The notes: generated by a model from the letters alone, not told the origin. Shown: positions 26,585 through 36,020, counted from the first letter of the stretch. The stretch is 64,000 bases of DNA from Taibaiella sp965229095 (GCA_965229095.1 OZ245855.1:2046001-2110000); one strand, 5' to 3'. Translations and numbers: made by a program.

Positions 26585-29473
26585 TTATTGTAGATTTATG
26601 GTTACACTTGGAATAGGTTCGTTTACATTCCGCAATTTAATAGAAATATCAGTGGGCGTTGTGCCGAAAAAAGCATCTTGCCAGGCGGAAGGTCTCATAT
26701 CTACGACCTGGCCATTGTGCATACCGGTAATGTACTCTTTGTCAATGAATCCGTTGCTTTCGTACCGGGCACGCATCCGTTTTATTTTTCTCCTTGCATC
26801 AGCTCCCGGCAGTAGTCCATTTTCAATGTAGGATAAATACCGTTGCTCCAACACATCAAGGAATTGCGCTTCCTCATCTTTGTTTTTAAAGAAGATCCAC
26901 CAATCTGTATCCTGAGCTCCCGGGCTAAAGCTGCTGGGTGAGGTCAATCCCGAACCACCATACTTTATGCTATCCTTTGGCAATCCGAATTTTTCAATAA
27001 AAGGTTTTATTTTATTCTCTACGTAATCATCAAAAGCAGCCTTTGAGGTAAAAGGGAACGGGTAACCTCTTTGCCGCACCAGGATGATATTATCCATACG
27101 GGTAGTTAATTCCTGGACGGTGGCAATATGCACCGGATCTCTTTTGCGACAAGCCTGATGCATAATACCCGCAATATCATCGGAAGAGAGGCCTTTACCG
27201 GCAGCAACGGTCAGCAGTTCGTCTATCTGGCTGTCAGAATAATATTTCTCAAAGCTTTTGGTGTCGGCAGCTAATTTCTCTAAAAATTTTTTCTTCGCTT
27301 TCTCCCTGTACTTCGCCAGATACTCTACAATATCGATATCAGCGATCTCTTCGATCTTCTGTTTTGGTGTATGGCCATCCAGATCATCCAGCATTCCCGA
27401 AGGCCAGCCATTTTCAATCCCTTCTTCAACCACTTCCCTTGCGGCTTTTTTAGCCTTTGCCGCAGCGATTGGATCTGTGACTAGGGAAGTAATTTCGATA
27501 AAGAACAACAACGTTTTTAATTTTTTACAAAATGCCTGGTCGTCGCATCCTTCTACAAAATTCAGGAGAAAACTCATTATCCCGGCGGCAATCTGAACAC
27601 TTTCAATGATAACCAATATCTGGCCTAGTTTAGACAAGTGTCGCAGGTGCCTTAGCTTAGCCAGATTACCAATACCAGAAACCGTGGTAACAACATCTAT
27701 CAATATACCGAGCTTTGTATTAAAGTCCTTGGCATCACCATCCTTATCCACATAAGCCAGATAAAATAATGGAATAGCACCATTATACTGATCATCCTTA
27801 GACGGCAATCGAATTGATGTATCTGTTTCAGACGGATAATAAAGTAATGTTATCGGCTGATACAAATGATTGGATTGGTGAGGGGTCAATGTAAAATTCT
27901 CGTCGGTAATAAAATAAATTCCCTCTGCCTGGGGATCAAACTCAAACGTGAATATATCATCGTATATCCCAAACCTGTTCTTCTCCGATTTATAATTTAT
28001 GATCGCACTGTGCGAATATGTTTTATCATAAGTATAAGTGCTGTTATCTATCAAACTATAATCCGGATTTCCATTGCCATCTAAGTTTTTGTATGGATTG
28101 TATTTACTTTCGGTCCATAAAAGATAAATTGCCTCTACAAATCTTGTCCTGTTATCTTTGCTGAAGCTCTTATCGCCAAATAACTCCGGAATTGCTTTTA
28201 CAGCGCCGCTATAATTCTGTATTTTATTATACAGTAGCGAATAGATATTATCAGCATAGGGAGGCAAGCTATTGTGCGTCGGGAATTTTTCATCGATCAG
28301 CCAACCCAGGAAATAATTTACCACTGTCTGATCATTGATATTGATCGTATTAATAATCTTGATAGCATATTCTTCATCACTGTTAAACAAAGAATCCTGT
28401 AAGGCAAGCTTCTTTAAGATAGCCAATCTGGTACTAAGCGGCAAGATAAGCAAGGCATCATGCGGCAGCAATTTTCCTAAGATCTGTAGCTTTTCATCAT
28501 CATCTTTGTTCTGCAAGCTTTCTTTTATTTTATAAGTCTCGGCATAAAGAGATTTCAGCGAATCATAATACGCCTCATATTGCTCAGGTTCAGGATTGAT
28601 GATATTGAAAAGAGGAAGAAAATCAGTCGGGTTAGGCGATGTGGTGCCAGGCACATAATAAAACCCCCAGCGCTTCTTCAGCTCCGCCAATAGCTTTACT
28701 AGTTCGGTAACGCCAGGAGCCGTATTATTGATAAGCCCTCTGCCCAAATTATCAACCACTTGAAAACTGCTTAATATATTGGGGAAAATCATCTTCTCGA
28801 TCCAGTAAATCTTGAAAGCTATCAAGGTGGTAACCCTATCCAAGTTTACCTTTAACTCCTCGCTTATGCTCCAGCCAGCCTGGGGTACCCCGAAATTCCT
28901 TTGATAAAAGAACCCGGCGGGCATATTCCCCAAGTCATTAGTCTGCACCAATGTGGATGAAATAAAACCTTCATCGGCACTCGTTTTAGGAATAGATACC
29001 TGGCCATTCTTATAGTAGTACTTAATCTTGCCGGATACTTCTTTTACTACTTTGAATTTTACTTCAATTTCTTCCGAAATGAAATTATGTACTGAACTGT
29101 CAATAGATCTAACGGTTACGATGTCATTTTCTTTAGCCAGTATTTTTAAAAAATTAGCTTCATCATAATAGTAGTTATCAATTAAATTCTGTTCTGTTAA
29201 TCTGTCATAAGGCGGAAGATCAGGCGGCATATTGTAATACTGCGCATAATTCAAAAATTTCTCCTCCGCATAATAACCATTTTTCAATTTACTCTCCACG
29301 GGCATCCCATAGGCATAAGTAGGTTTTATATATTGTTTTACGTAAAAGAATGAATATTTTTCACTGGAATATTCAAATCCTGTTAGGATTCCGTCGATAT
29401 CGTAAACCCTGTTGTTGACAGCAAATTGGTCAACATCGATAGGCATACCATTTTTTAATATTGCGACCGTCAT
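26585..29473 (-). CDS. 962-aa protein with hydrophobic segment and nucleotidyltransferase-like C-terminus
   Basis: The N-terminus (NGMPIDVDQFAVNNRVYDID) is followed by about 550 unassigned residues. At about 583-665 there are hydrophobic stretches (LGILIDVVTTVSGIGNL, LGQILVIIESVQIAAGIMSF, TLLFFIEITSLV) of the kind that precede toxin domains in polymorphic toxins. The last 190 residues contain YGGSGLTSPSSF near 839 and DTDWWIFF near 854. This resembles the GS...DxD active site of nucleotidyltransferase-fold enzymes. The gene looks visibly more A/T-rich than its flanks. An effector with an enzymatic tip is inferred; the real activity is unknown. The start is one base beyond the preceding stop. 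Confidence 0.8.
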   Translation of the reverse strand: MTVAILKNGMPIDVDQFAVNNRVYDIDGILTGFEYSSEKYSFFYVKQYIKPTYAYGMPVESKLKNGYYAEEKFLNYAQYYNMPPDLPPYDRLTEQNLIDNYYYDEANFLKILAKENDIVTVRSIDSSVHNFISEEIEVKFKVVKEVSGKIKYYYKNGQVSIPKTSADEGFISSTLVQTNDLGNMPAGFFYQRNFGVPQAGWSISEELKVNLDRVTTLIAFKIYWIEKMIFPNILSSFQVVDNLGRGLINNTAPGVTELVKLLAELKKRWGFYYVPGTTSPNPTDFLPLFNIINPEPEQYEAYYDSLKSLYAETYKIKESLQNKDDDEKLQILGKLLPHDALLILPLSTRLAILKKLALQDSLFNSDEEYAIKIINTININDQTVVNYFLGWLIDEKFPTHNSLPPYADNIYSLLYNKIQNYSGAVKAIPELFGDKSFSKDNRTRFVEAIYLLWTESKYNPYKNLDGNGNPDYSLIDNSTYTYDKTYSHSAIINYKSEKNRFGIYDDIFTFEFDPQAEGIYFITDENFTLTPHQSNHLYQPITLLYYPSETDTSIRLPSKDDQYNGAIPLFYLAYVDKDGDAKDFNTKLGILIDVVTTVSGIGNLAKLRHLRHLSKLGQILVIIESVQIAAGIMSFLLNFVEGCDDQAFCKKLKTLLFFIEITSLVTDPIAAAKAKKAAREVVEEGIENGWPSGMLDDLDGHTPKQKIEEIADIDIVEYLAKYREKAKKKFLEKLAADTKSFEKYYSDSQIDELLTVAAGKGLSSDDIAGIMHQACRKRDPVHIATVQELTTRMDNIILVRQRGYPFPFTSKAAFDDYVENKIKPFIEKFGLPKDSIKYGGSGLTSPSSFSPGAQDTDWWIFFKNKDEEAQFLDVLEQRYLSYIENGLLPGADARRKIKRMRARYESNGFIDKEYITGMHNGQVVDMRPSAWQDAFFGTTPTDISIKLRNVNEPIPSVTINLQ

Positions 29474-29474
29474 A

Positions 29475-31685
29475 CTATACTTTGTTTATTATATCAGAAA
29501 TTAAGTTGTTATCGTTATTGTAGTAACTAATATACTCGCTGTATTCTTTTGAATAAAAGACCAGGTCATCCGTTGTGTACACGATAATTGTATCCGCTCC
29601 CTGTGGGGTCATGACCTTAGTACTCATATCCGGCTCATCATACAGTATACCGAGTTTATACTTCTTGTATTTCTGCTGATTCTGCGATACATAAATAGCT
29701 ACGTCATCAGAAAATTGCTGGAAATAAATCGTAGGATTGTATACACTTCCCATAACTCCCTTAAGTATGTCGTTTTCCGTTTTAGTGATACCCAAAACCA
29801 AGGTAGTAGGTATAGCACCGTCACGTGTACTTAAGTTAACGGATGTGATCGTTTGCGCCAAGTCGGTAAAGGCAGAGAGAATAACATACTCATTATCCGG
29901 CAGATTAGGCAACGAATGAAAAGCCGTTATATTCTGCACCGAGTAGCCCGTAGCGCTTTTATTGGCCGAAACATTGGTCGAAAAATTGGAATGGCTGCTT
30001 TGCTCCTGATCCACAAGCGATAAGTAAGTAAATAAGATCAGCGACTGCGTTTCGTCAGCCGGGATTGTATTCTCGGTCCTTTGGGCATAAGCAATAACAT
30101 TATTCCTGTTCTTATCGATATCCTTCTGGCTATACAAAGTGGGCACATTACTGTGCACATGGTATATTTTATCGGCTACCAGGAAAGAAGTCGCCCTAGC
30201 CAAGCCAAAGACATCGTCCATATATTTCGTAGTATACAATACTGGTGCAGGCGGCGGTGTATTCGGATCCCCGTCATCTAGGCCCGGCTTCGACAAAACG
30301 ATACCCTTACCCAGGTAGATAAGTTGGGCAAAAGAAGCAATATTCTGGTTACCATTTACAGGTGAAGAAAGCACTACGGGCTTTGTAAAATAAGACAGAG
30401 TACCATTGGCGCCAGCCGGCTCAATAAGGTCGTTTGCATCTGCAAAGCCTTCCTGGTTGGCTGATGTGATGTTGGCCAGCTTGCCAAACAAAGCCGTCCT
30501 GTTTCCCCGGTCTGTGGTCAGCTGCAGTATAATGGTCTGCTGCGTGCTGCCCGAAGCGGGTGCTGTATTGAACACCTTAACGGGCCACTTATTGGTTTCA
30601 AATGTGGTTTCGGTAAGGCTGTTGGCAGCAATGCCGATCTTCATATTATTGAGATTGGTATCGCTTATTTTGTGGGTACCGTAAAAATTATAAGAACGCT
30701 GCCTGGTGCTCTGTATATAGAGATAGATATTGTTCTTCGTGTAAAAATTGGCGATCAGCGCAGCAATGTTTGCCGCGCTCTCGATGGCTTGTGTCTGCCC
30801 TGCCTGGTAGATGCTGCCGCCGTTGGCATGAATGCCGTAATAAGCAGCAGGATCGATAAAGAGCGCACAGGCTTCGCGCAGCACTTTCTGCTGGTAAGGG
30901 TCTGTAATGCCAGTGGTTGTAAGTGTGTTCTTTACGGCACGGGCAAACTTCAGGTTGAGCTGGAAAGGATTGGTATCGTTCGCAATGAAGTAATCTCCTT
31001 CGCTCAATACGATATCGAAGCCGATCTCGCCATTAGCCGTTGCAATATGCGTGCCGGCAGGGATCATCGGCAGCTCATAGGCCAGCTTCGGATCGGTGCC
31101 GGTGGTTTCGTTATCGAAGGTCTGGGATACCTTATAGAAATAGCTGTCGATAAGGTCCATTTCCTGTTGGGTCGATTGCGCATCGGGGAACCCGATAAAG
31201 GTGCCGAGAAAATCGGGAACAGTACCGGAACTATTGCTATAAAAGCTGGCGAACTCATTCCTGATATAGGTGATAAGGCCGGAACCCGTAGTCTTTACTT
31301 TACCGGCGTTGTCGAAGAATTCGGATTTAGGCAACCCGCGGTAAATAAAGTACTTGATGGCAAGCCCGTTTACAGGCTGCCGGTAAGGCTTCAGGATCAC
31401 GTTCACTTTCGCAGGATCGGCCGAAGGTCCCGATTGGGGCTGTATGAACACCTGGCCGGAACAAACAGCAATAACCTTTTTGTTAGTTACGCTGACCCGG
31501 GCCGTAGTACAGAACTCCTGGTCGGAAACGATGCCAAATGCCTGGCTCTGGTTTTGCGTATAGGTAGCATCTTCCAGAAAGAAATGGGACTTGCCTTTAA
31601 ACTTGGCAACCCTATTGGCGCCATTATTGGATGCCGTATTGGTCTGTCCCTGGGTACTAGTTAGTAGGTCGTTTGGATTAGGCAT
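29475..31685 (-). CDS. 736-aa hypothetical protein, first gene of the giant-protein block
   Basis: Not recognised. ATG 31685 (MPNPNDLLTSTQGQT) is the likely start; the frame runs 17 codons further, but that part reads as untranslated. The protein is rich in Asn/Thr/Ser and beta-strands: HFFLEDATYTQNQSQAFGIV, VIAVCSGQVFIQPQSGPSAD, LAIKYFIYRGLPKSEFFDN. There is no signal peptide, membrane helix or sorting domain. The C-terminal 150 residues (ADTIIVYTTDDLVFYSKEY) recall the C-terminus of the 2252-residue protein (ADTIVVMTNNQVNTTYRVMH), which may mean a shared docking element. As the promoter-proximal gene it may be a structural or carrier component. Confidence 0.8.
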   Translation of the reverse strand: MPNPNDLLTSTQGQTNTASNNGANRVAKFKGKSHFFLEDATYTQNQSQAFGIVSDQEFCTTARVSVTNKKVIAVCSGQVFIQPQSGPSADPAKVNVILKPYRQPVNGLAIKYFIYRGLPKSEFFDNAGKVKTTGSGLITYIRNEFASFYSNSSGTVPDFLGTFIGFPDAQSTQQEMDLIDSYFYKVSQTFDNETTGTDPKLAYELPMIPAGTHIATANGEIGFDIVLSEGDYFIANDTNPFQLNLKFARAVKNTLTTTGITDPYQQKVLREACALFIDPAAYYGIHANGGSIYQAGQTQAIESAANIAALIANFYTKNNIYLYIQSTRQRSYNFYGTHKISDTNLNNMKIGIAANSLTETTFETNKWPVKVFNTAPASGSTQQTIILQLTTDRGNRTALFGKLANITSANQEGFADANDLIEPAGANGTLSYFTKPVVLSSPVNGNQNIASFAQLIYLGKGIVLSKPGLDDGDPNTPPPAPVLYTTKYMDDVFGLARATSFLVADKIYHVHSNVPTLYSQKDIDKNRNNVIAYAQRTENTIPADETQSLILFTYLSLVDQEQSSHSNFSTNVSANKSATGYSVQNITAFHSLPNLPDNEYVILSAFTDLAQTITSVNLSTRDGAIPTTLVLGITKTENDILKGVMGSVYNPTIYFQQFSDDVAIYVSQNQQKYKKYKLGILYDEPDMSTKVMTPQGADTIIVYTTDDLVFYSKEYSEYISYYNNDNNLISDIINKV

Positions 31686-31812
31686 AATTAAAATGAATAA
31701 ATGGTAATAGAAACCCGTATCAGGGGTATGAAGCAATAAATACTGCTGCAGGTATTACCCGCATTTGTGTGTCATGTCGATGGTTGGTTTTAGTTGTTTT
31801 TAAGTGATGCGG

Positions 31813-31820
31813 CAAAAATA
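31813..31820 (-). promoter_or_regulatory. Predicted -7 box for the giant-protein operon
   Basis: Read on the minus strand, TATTTTTG fits TAnnTTTG. It would give a leader of about 120 bases before ATG 31685. No clear -33 box was found at the expected distance, so this is tentative. Confidence 0.35.
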
Positions 31821-32176
31821 TTGGCCGTTACCGCCGATACACGGCGTAGAATTCAGGATATTAAAAAAATGCCACATCTTGATTTATTGGGAAAGAAGCG
31901 GGGAAATATTTACAGCCCGCTTCAGCAATCAAGTATATCCTGTTTAAAACACTGGCTGTCAGCATCACTATGCAGTCTTTGCTTTTCAGGTATGATATAA
32001 TCTGTCTTATTCATCCGGCAAAAGACAATACCCAACTTATTGTTAAAGTGATATTACTTTCCCGTTCATTAGATTTCTGCATATTTCAAGCCCAGCCTTT
32101 ATTGCAGCGGATAATACAGCTCTGATAGTGCATAGGGTAATTTATGTATGCATGAGCTTGGCTTTTCGATTTACTC

Positions 32177-32184
32177 TACTTTTG
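32177..32184 (+). promoter_or_regulatory. Predicted -7 box upstream of the C1q-like gene
   Basis: TACTTTTG is an exact TAnnTTTG match. A TTG at 32158-32160 lies 16 bases before it, slightly short for a -33 box. Transcription from here would exclude the GTG at 32128 and supports ATG 32230. Confidence 0.5.
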
Positions 32185-32229
32185 GTTCGCTTTAATCAAT
32201 TTCTGAACCAAATCCAAAACCAAAATCTT

Positions 32230-33165
32230 ATGAGAATACCAATACTCCTTGGTACTGTGGCTTTATGTACCTTCCTTTCCGGCTACACATCATTTTCCCA
32301 AACAGGTAATACCGGGATCGGCACCACAACACCAGGATCAAAATTATCGGTGAACGGTTCCTTCGGGGCGCAGTACACCAATGTGACCACAGGCGGTGCC
32401 GTAGGCGCCAATGATTTTTACATTGCCTACAATGGCAGTACCAACGGCACCCTGACCTTACCTGCTGCTATAAGCGGATCGGGAAATTTCCTGGGACGTA
32501 TGTACCACTTCAAGAATACCGGTTCAGCAACACTCACGATCGCTGCCAATGGCGCCGAGCTGATCGATAACCAGGCCGGAAGCGGCGTTGCATCTGTAAG
32601 CGTACCCTCAGGCTATTATGCTTTCTTTATTTCCAAAGGCACCACAACAGGCACTACCTGGGAACTGGTGCTGCTTTCCAGCTCCAACAGCGTACCTGCA
32701 GCATCTTCTATCTATCCTTTTTCTTCTGTAGCGACAGCCACACGGCAAACCGGCAATGCCACGATCGGCGCAGGTGCTTATGTACAGACGGAGGTTAATT
32801 ACCCCGAAGGCACTGTGATCAATACCGCTAACGTACTGAATACAGGTAACGGCAGGTTCTCAGCACCTACAAGCGGGTATTACCTGCTCCATGGCGCTAC
32901 ACAGTTTGATAACGGGCTGGTTGCAGGCAATCCCAATTTCAACTGGGCGGTCCTGTATCTGGTAAAAAATATCCTGACCACCAACAATATTCTTGTCCAA
33001 TCCTATGTACCGGCCACCGGGTCGGTTGTGGGTGCCAACGTTTCCTGCGTCGTGTACCTGAATGCCGGCGAAACCGTGAGCATGACTGCGGCTGCAAGTG
33101 TTTCTTCGGGCACTACTTACCAGGTGGTAGTAAGTACTTTCTATGGGTATAAGATAGCCAACTAA
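32230..33165 (+). CDS. Secreted tail-fibre/C1q-like jelly-roll protein
   Basis: This protein of 311 residues starts MRIPILLGTVALCTFLSGYT, a signal peptide ending near SFSQ. Next comes NTGIGTTTPGSKLSVNGSFG, the 'GIGTTTPxxKLxVxG' motif found at the start of many Bacteroidota secreted and tail-fibre-like proteins. The last 140 residues (GRFSAPTSGYYLLHGATQFD, VVYLNAGETVSMTAA) have the strand pattern of a C1q/TNF-like jelly roll, often a trimeric binding domain. The binding target is unknown. ATG 32230 was chosen over an upstream GTG because of the signal peptide and promoter position. Confidence 0.8.
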   Translation: MRIPILLGTVALCTFLSGYTSFSQTGNTGIGTTTPGSKLSVNGSFGAQYTNVTTGGAVGANDFYIAYNGSTNGTLTLPAAISGSGNFLGRMYHFKNTGSATLTIAANGAELIDNQAGSGVASVSVPSGYYAFFISKGTTTGTTWELVLLSSSNSVPAASSIYPFSSVATATRQTGNATIGAGAYVQTEVNYPEGTVINTANVLNTGNGRFSAPTSGYYLLHGATQFDNGLVAGNPNFNWAVLYLVKNILTTNNILVQSYVPATGSVVGANVSCVVYLNAGETVSMTAAASVSSGTTYQVVVSTFYGYKIAN

Positions 33166-33186
33166 TCCACCGGCATCGCTTGCATT

Positions 33187-33219
33187 TTTGACAGAGGAGG
33201 GATACAGTTGATAGTATTG
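33187..33219 (+). promoter_or_regulatory. Predicted promoter for the T9SS cargo gene
   Basis: TTTG (33187-33190) and TAGTATTG (33212-33219, one mismatch to TAnnTTTG) are 21 bases apart. They give a start point about 75 bases before ATG 33302. Confidence 0.45.
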
Positions 33220-33301
33220 CAGTTTTATATAGGACAACAGCAATACCGTCAAAAAGTATCTACAAAGGACATCAAGTTGATCAAACTCAAAATCATTACA
33301 G

Positions 33302-34861
33302 ATGAAACTATTTGGTTCCATACTTACCCTACTGGGCTTATCAGTAGCTATCACTCCCGCCGGGGCGCAATTTTACCTTAACGGACTGAATAACTATAAT
33401 AACAGTGGTATCGTATCCTACTATACCGACTCCGCGTTGGTCGGGGCAGCAGGTAGCTATACGGCAGCAGGTGCGGCCCGTACCATACATGGCGGGAAAG
33501 TGCTGCATATCGACGGGCCTTATACAGCCGCTACAGGTTCAGTAGATTCTTTTACCGGAGACGGCTCTACAGCCTGGCCGCCGGTGAATGCACCCAAAAC
33601 CATTTCCGGCGCCGTAGCGCCTGTTTTCGGCGCCGTAACTTTTATGAACGGCGCCGGTCAGACCGTTGCCATTACCAACAGCGGCGGCGCTACCGTAGGC
33701 AACAGCGCTCATTTTGGCAATGGCATTACGACTACGGTACGCGGTAATACCAGCACAGGCGCCCTGCGCTTTTTGGACAATGCTACCTATACCAATTCCG
33801 CATTGGGCGATGCCCAGTATGTAAACGGCTATGTAAGTAAGATCGGGAATGATGCTTTTACTTTCCCCGTAGGCAGCCAGGCTGGCAACGATCTTCGTTC
33901 CCTGCAGATCGGCGCACCGGCAACCATCACCGATCATCTCTCCATTGCCTATTGGCTGGGCAATGCCTCTGGTATCGATCCTACACCTGCTGGCACACAA
34001 AGCCTCAGCACGCTTAACCCCTCCGGCACTACCGGAATAGACAGGTTATTCTCTGTTTCTCCATTGTGCTTCTGGGATTGGATACCGGTGAACGGCAACT
34101 CCCCGCTTACCATTACCGTGTCGCTGCCAGACTTCTCCGGCAACGGAGGTTATACCAATGCCGCTAATATGCGTCTTGTTGGCTGGAATACCGCGACACT
34201 GCAGTGGGATAACCTGAGCGGCGCCACCGGTGCTTCGGGCCTTACGGAAGGCAGCACCCTTTCCGGGGCAGTAACCGATATGAGTATTTATAGTGCTATT
34301 GCCATAGGCAATGTCCAGGATGCGCCGTTGCCCACGAACATCATTGCGTTTTCCGGCACTATGGATAATAGCTGTAATGCCCACCTGACCTGGAAGACAG
34401 GGGTTGAAACCAACCTTAAACAATACGAGGTGGAATATAGCGCCGATGGCAGGACCTTTGCTACCGCAGGAACAGTTAGTCCCGGAGCGGCATCGCATCA
34501 ATACAATTTTACCATGGCCCAGGTACCAACCGGTGTAGCTTTCTTCCGTCTGTTGATAGCCGACAACGACGGTACGATAGCCTATCACGAACGGTTATTG
34601 CGCTTACAAAACGATTGTAGAGGCGCTGCCCCGATTACTGTATCACCTAATCCGGCAAATGATGTACTCGTCATCAAAGGAATGCAGGGACAAAACAGCA
34701 TACGGCTCTTTGATCTTACCGGCCGCCAACTGCTCCTGGTCCCTACCGGTGGAAGCAACAAGCAAATCGATCTCAGCCGATTCGGCGCAGGCATGTATTG
34801 GCTGCAGATCACAAATAGTACGGGTACCGAAGTGATCCGCACGAAGATCGTCAAGCGATAA
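33302..34861 (+). CDS. Secreted protein with T9SS type A sorting domain
   Basis: This 519-residue protein has a signal peptide (MKLFGSILTLLGLSVAITPA, cleavage near AGAQ). Its beta-rich body has repeats of the type TFPVGSQAGNDLRSLQIGAP. The typical T9SS C-terminal domain starts at ITVSPNPANDVLVIKG and ends with WLQITNSTGTEVIRTKIVKR. The segment FSGTMDNSCNAHLTWKTGVE is the domain that often sits before the sorting domain in Chitinophagaceae. It is probably carried across the outer membrane by the type IX system and anchored to or released from the surface. The function of the body is unknown. Confidence 0.88.
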   Translation: MKLFGSILTLLGLSVAITPAGAQFYLNGLNNYNNSGIVSYYTDSALVGAAGSYTAAGAARTIHGGKVLHIDGPYTAATGSVDSFTGDGSTAWPPVNAPKTISGAVAPVFGAVTFMNGAGQTVAITNSGGATVGNSAHFGNGITTTVRGNTSTGALRFLDNATYTNSALGDAQYVNGYVSKIGNDAFTFPVGSQAGNDLRSLQIGAPATITDHLSIAYWLGNASGIDPTPAGTQSLSTLNPSGTTGIDRLFSVSPLCFWDWIPVNGNSPLTITVSLPDFSGNGGYTNAANMRLVGWNTATLQWDNLSGATGASGLTEGSTLSGAVTDMSIYSAIAIGNVQDAPLPTNIIAFSGTMDNSCNAHLTWKTGVETNLKQYEVEYSADGRTFATAGTVSPGAASHQYNFTMAQVPTGVAFFRLLIADNDGTIAYHERLLRLQNDCRGAAPITVSPNPANDVLVIKGMQGQNSIRLFDLTGRQLLLVPTGGSNKQIDLSRFGAGMYWLQITNSTGTEVIRTKIVKR

Positions 34862-34894
34862 TATAGTACAAACAGGTAGTTCTAAAAGATACGG

Positions 34895-34926
34895 CCGGAG
34901 CCCGGGTAAGCAATACCCTGCTCCGG
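34895..34926 (+). terminator. Hairpin terminator after the T9SS cargo gene
   Basis: CCGGAGC (34895-34901) pairs with GCTCCGG (34920-34926), and an inner GGGTA/TACCC extends the stem around a five-base loop. It begins 34 bases after the stop. No long T-run follows, so efficiency is uncertain. Confidence 0.5.
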
Positions 34927-35108
34927 TCTTGCCATTCCAACAATATCCTGCCTTTCCACACATTACTATAAAAAGCATTCCATGGTATTCCGGGATGCCG
35001 CTCCTGAACGGAACAGGCATTCACCTTATTCCTGCCCGTTCTTACCGAAAAAATGCCGCTGTCTGGACCTTATGCAGTAATTTACAGGCATTCCTTATCG
35101 AACAGCGC

Positions 35109-36020
35109 ATGCATCCTGCCATTGAACTAGAGAAGGTCAGTAAACAATTCGGTACATTCCACGCCGTGCAAGATTTGAGCATGGAGGTAAAAGCCGGTGA
35201 AATATATGGATTCCTCGGTCCAAACGGATCGGGAAAAAGTACCACCCTCCGTATGCTGCTTGCCCTTATCAAGCCTACCTCCGGCGATATAAAAGTATTT
35301 GGCCATCCCATGCGTACCGAGCGCAGCAGCATCATGGGAAAAATAGGCTGTATCATCGAAAAGCCGGATTTCTATACTTACCTCACAGCACAAAAAAATA
35401 TAGAGCTGATGGCCCGCGCATCCGGCATCAGGTACAAAGCAGCAGACTATACCCGGCTCTTTGAACTGGTAGGCCTTAGCGGCAGGGAACAGGATAAAGT
35501 AAAGACCTATTCCCACGGCATGAAACAACGCCTGGGCCTGGCACAAGCCCTGGTACACGATCCCGATCTTATTATTCTCGACGAACCTAATACCGGCCTC
35601 GATCCGCAAGGGATTATAGACCTGAGAAATTTACTGGTGCGATTGAACCGCGAACAAGGCAAGACCATCCTGCTCTCCTCCCATATCCTGAGTGAGATCG
35701 AAGAAATTGCACACAGCATGATCGTGCTCAACAAAGGTAAAACCGTGGCCCAGGGACGGGTGCAGGAATTGCTGTCCAACGAAGACCTGCATGTAGTGGT
35801 AGAAATTGTAGGAGACATTGAAGCCGCAGCACGGAAGATCATTGCATCCGGATGGCAGCCTTACTTTACCGGGCAACAGGAACAGACATTAAGATTTAAC
35901 TTGTCCAAGCCTATGATCCCCGCGCTTAACGATTTTCTCGTAACCGAGCAGATTCCGGTACAACGTATAGAATATAAAAGACAACTGGAAGAGTATTTCC
36001 TTAAAATGACCCACGCATAA
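35109..36020 (+). CDS. ABC transporter ATP-binding protein (BcrA/NatA type)
   Basis: This 303-residue ATPase powers the ABC-2 permease encoded three bases downstream. It has Walker A GPNGSGKST, the signature YSHGMKQRLGLAQAL (SHGMK in place of SGGQ, as is usual for this subfamily), Walker B LIILDEPNTGLDP and the H-loop LLSSHILSE. About 80 extra C-terminal residues follow the nucleotide-binding domain. ATG 35109 was chosen because the domain starts there (AIELEKVSKQFGTFHAVQDL); upstream in-frame codons are not family-like. The substrate is unknown. Relatives export peptides or antibiotics or serve general efflux. Confidence 0.93.
   Translation: MHPAIELEKVSKQFGTFHAVQDLSMEVKAGEIYGFLGPNGSGKSTTLRMLLALIKPTSGDIKVFGHPMRTERSSIMGKIGCIIEKPDFYTYLTAQKNIELMARASGIRYKAADYTRLFELVGLSGREQDKVKTYSHGMKQRLGLAQALVHDPDLIILDEPNTGLDPQGIIDLRNLLVRLNREQGKTILLSSHILSEIEEIAHSMIVLNKGKTVAQGRVQELLSNEDLHVVVEIVGDIEAAARKIIASGWQPYFTGQQEQTLRFNLSKPMIPALNDFLVTEQIPVQRIEYKRQLEEYFLKMTHA

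Larger units (their letters stand above)
31686..32229. other. Divergent intergenic region of 544 bases
   Basis: This separates the large minus-strand block from the plus-strand secreted-protein genes. It holds the two promoter-like boxes listed separately (31813-31820 minus, 32177-32184 plus). Short open frames here have no protein-like features. No tRNA, repeat or attachment site was recognised. Confidence 0.6.

Noticed and set aside
12252..31685. Prophage or contractile injection system
   Set aside because: No capsid, terminase, integrase, sheath, tube, baseplate or AAA+ ATPase gene is visible; only one tail-fibre-like gene is present.
31794..32000. Small open frame of 68 codons in the divergent spacer
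   Set aside because: It begins at a poor start, has no protein-like features, and contains the minus-strand promoter box.
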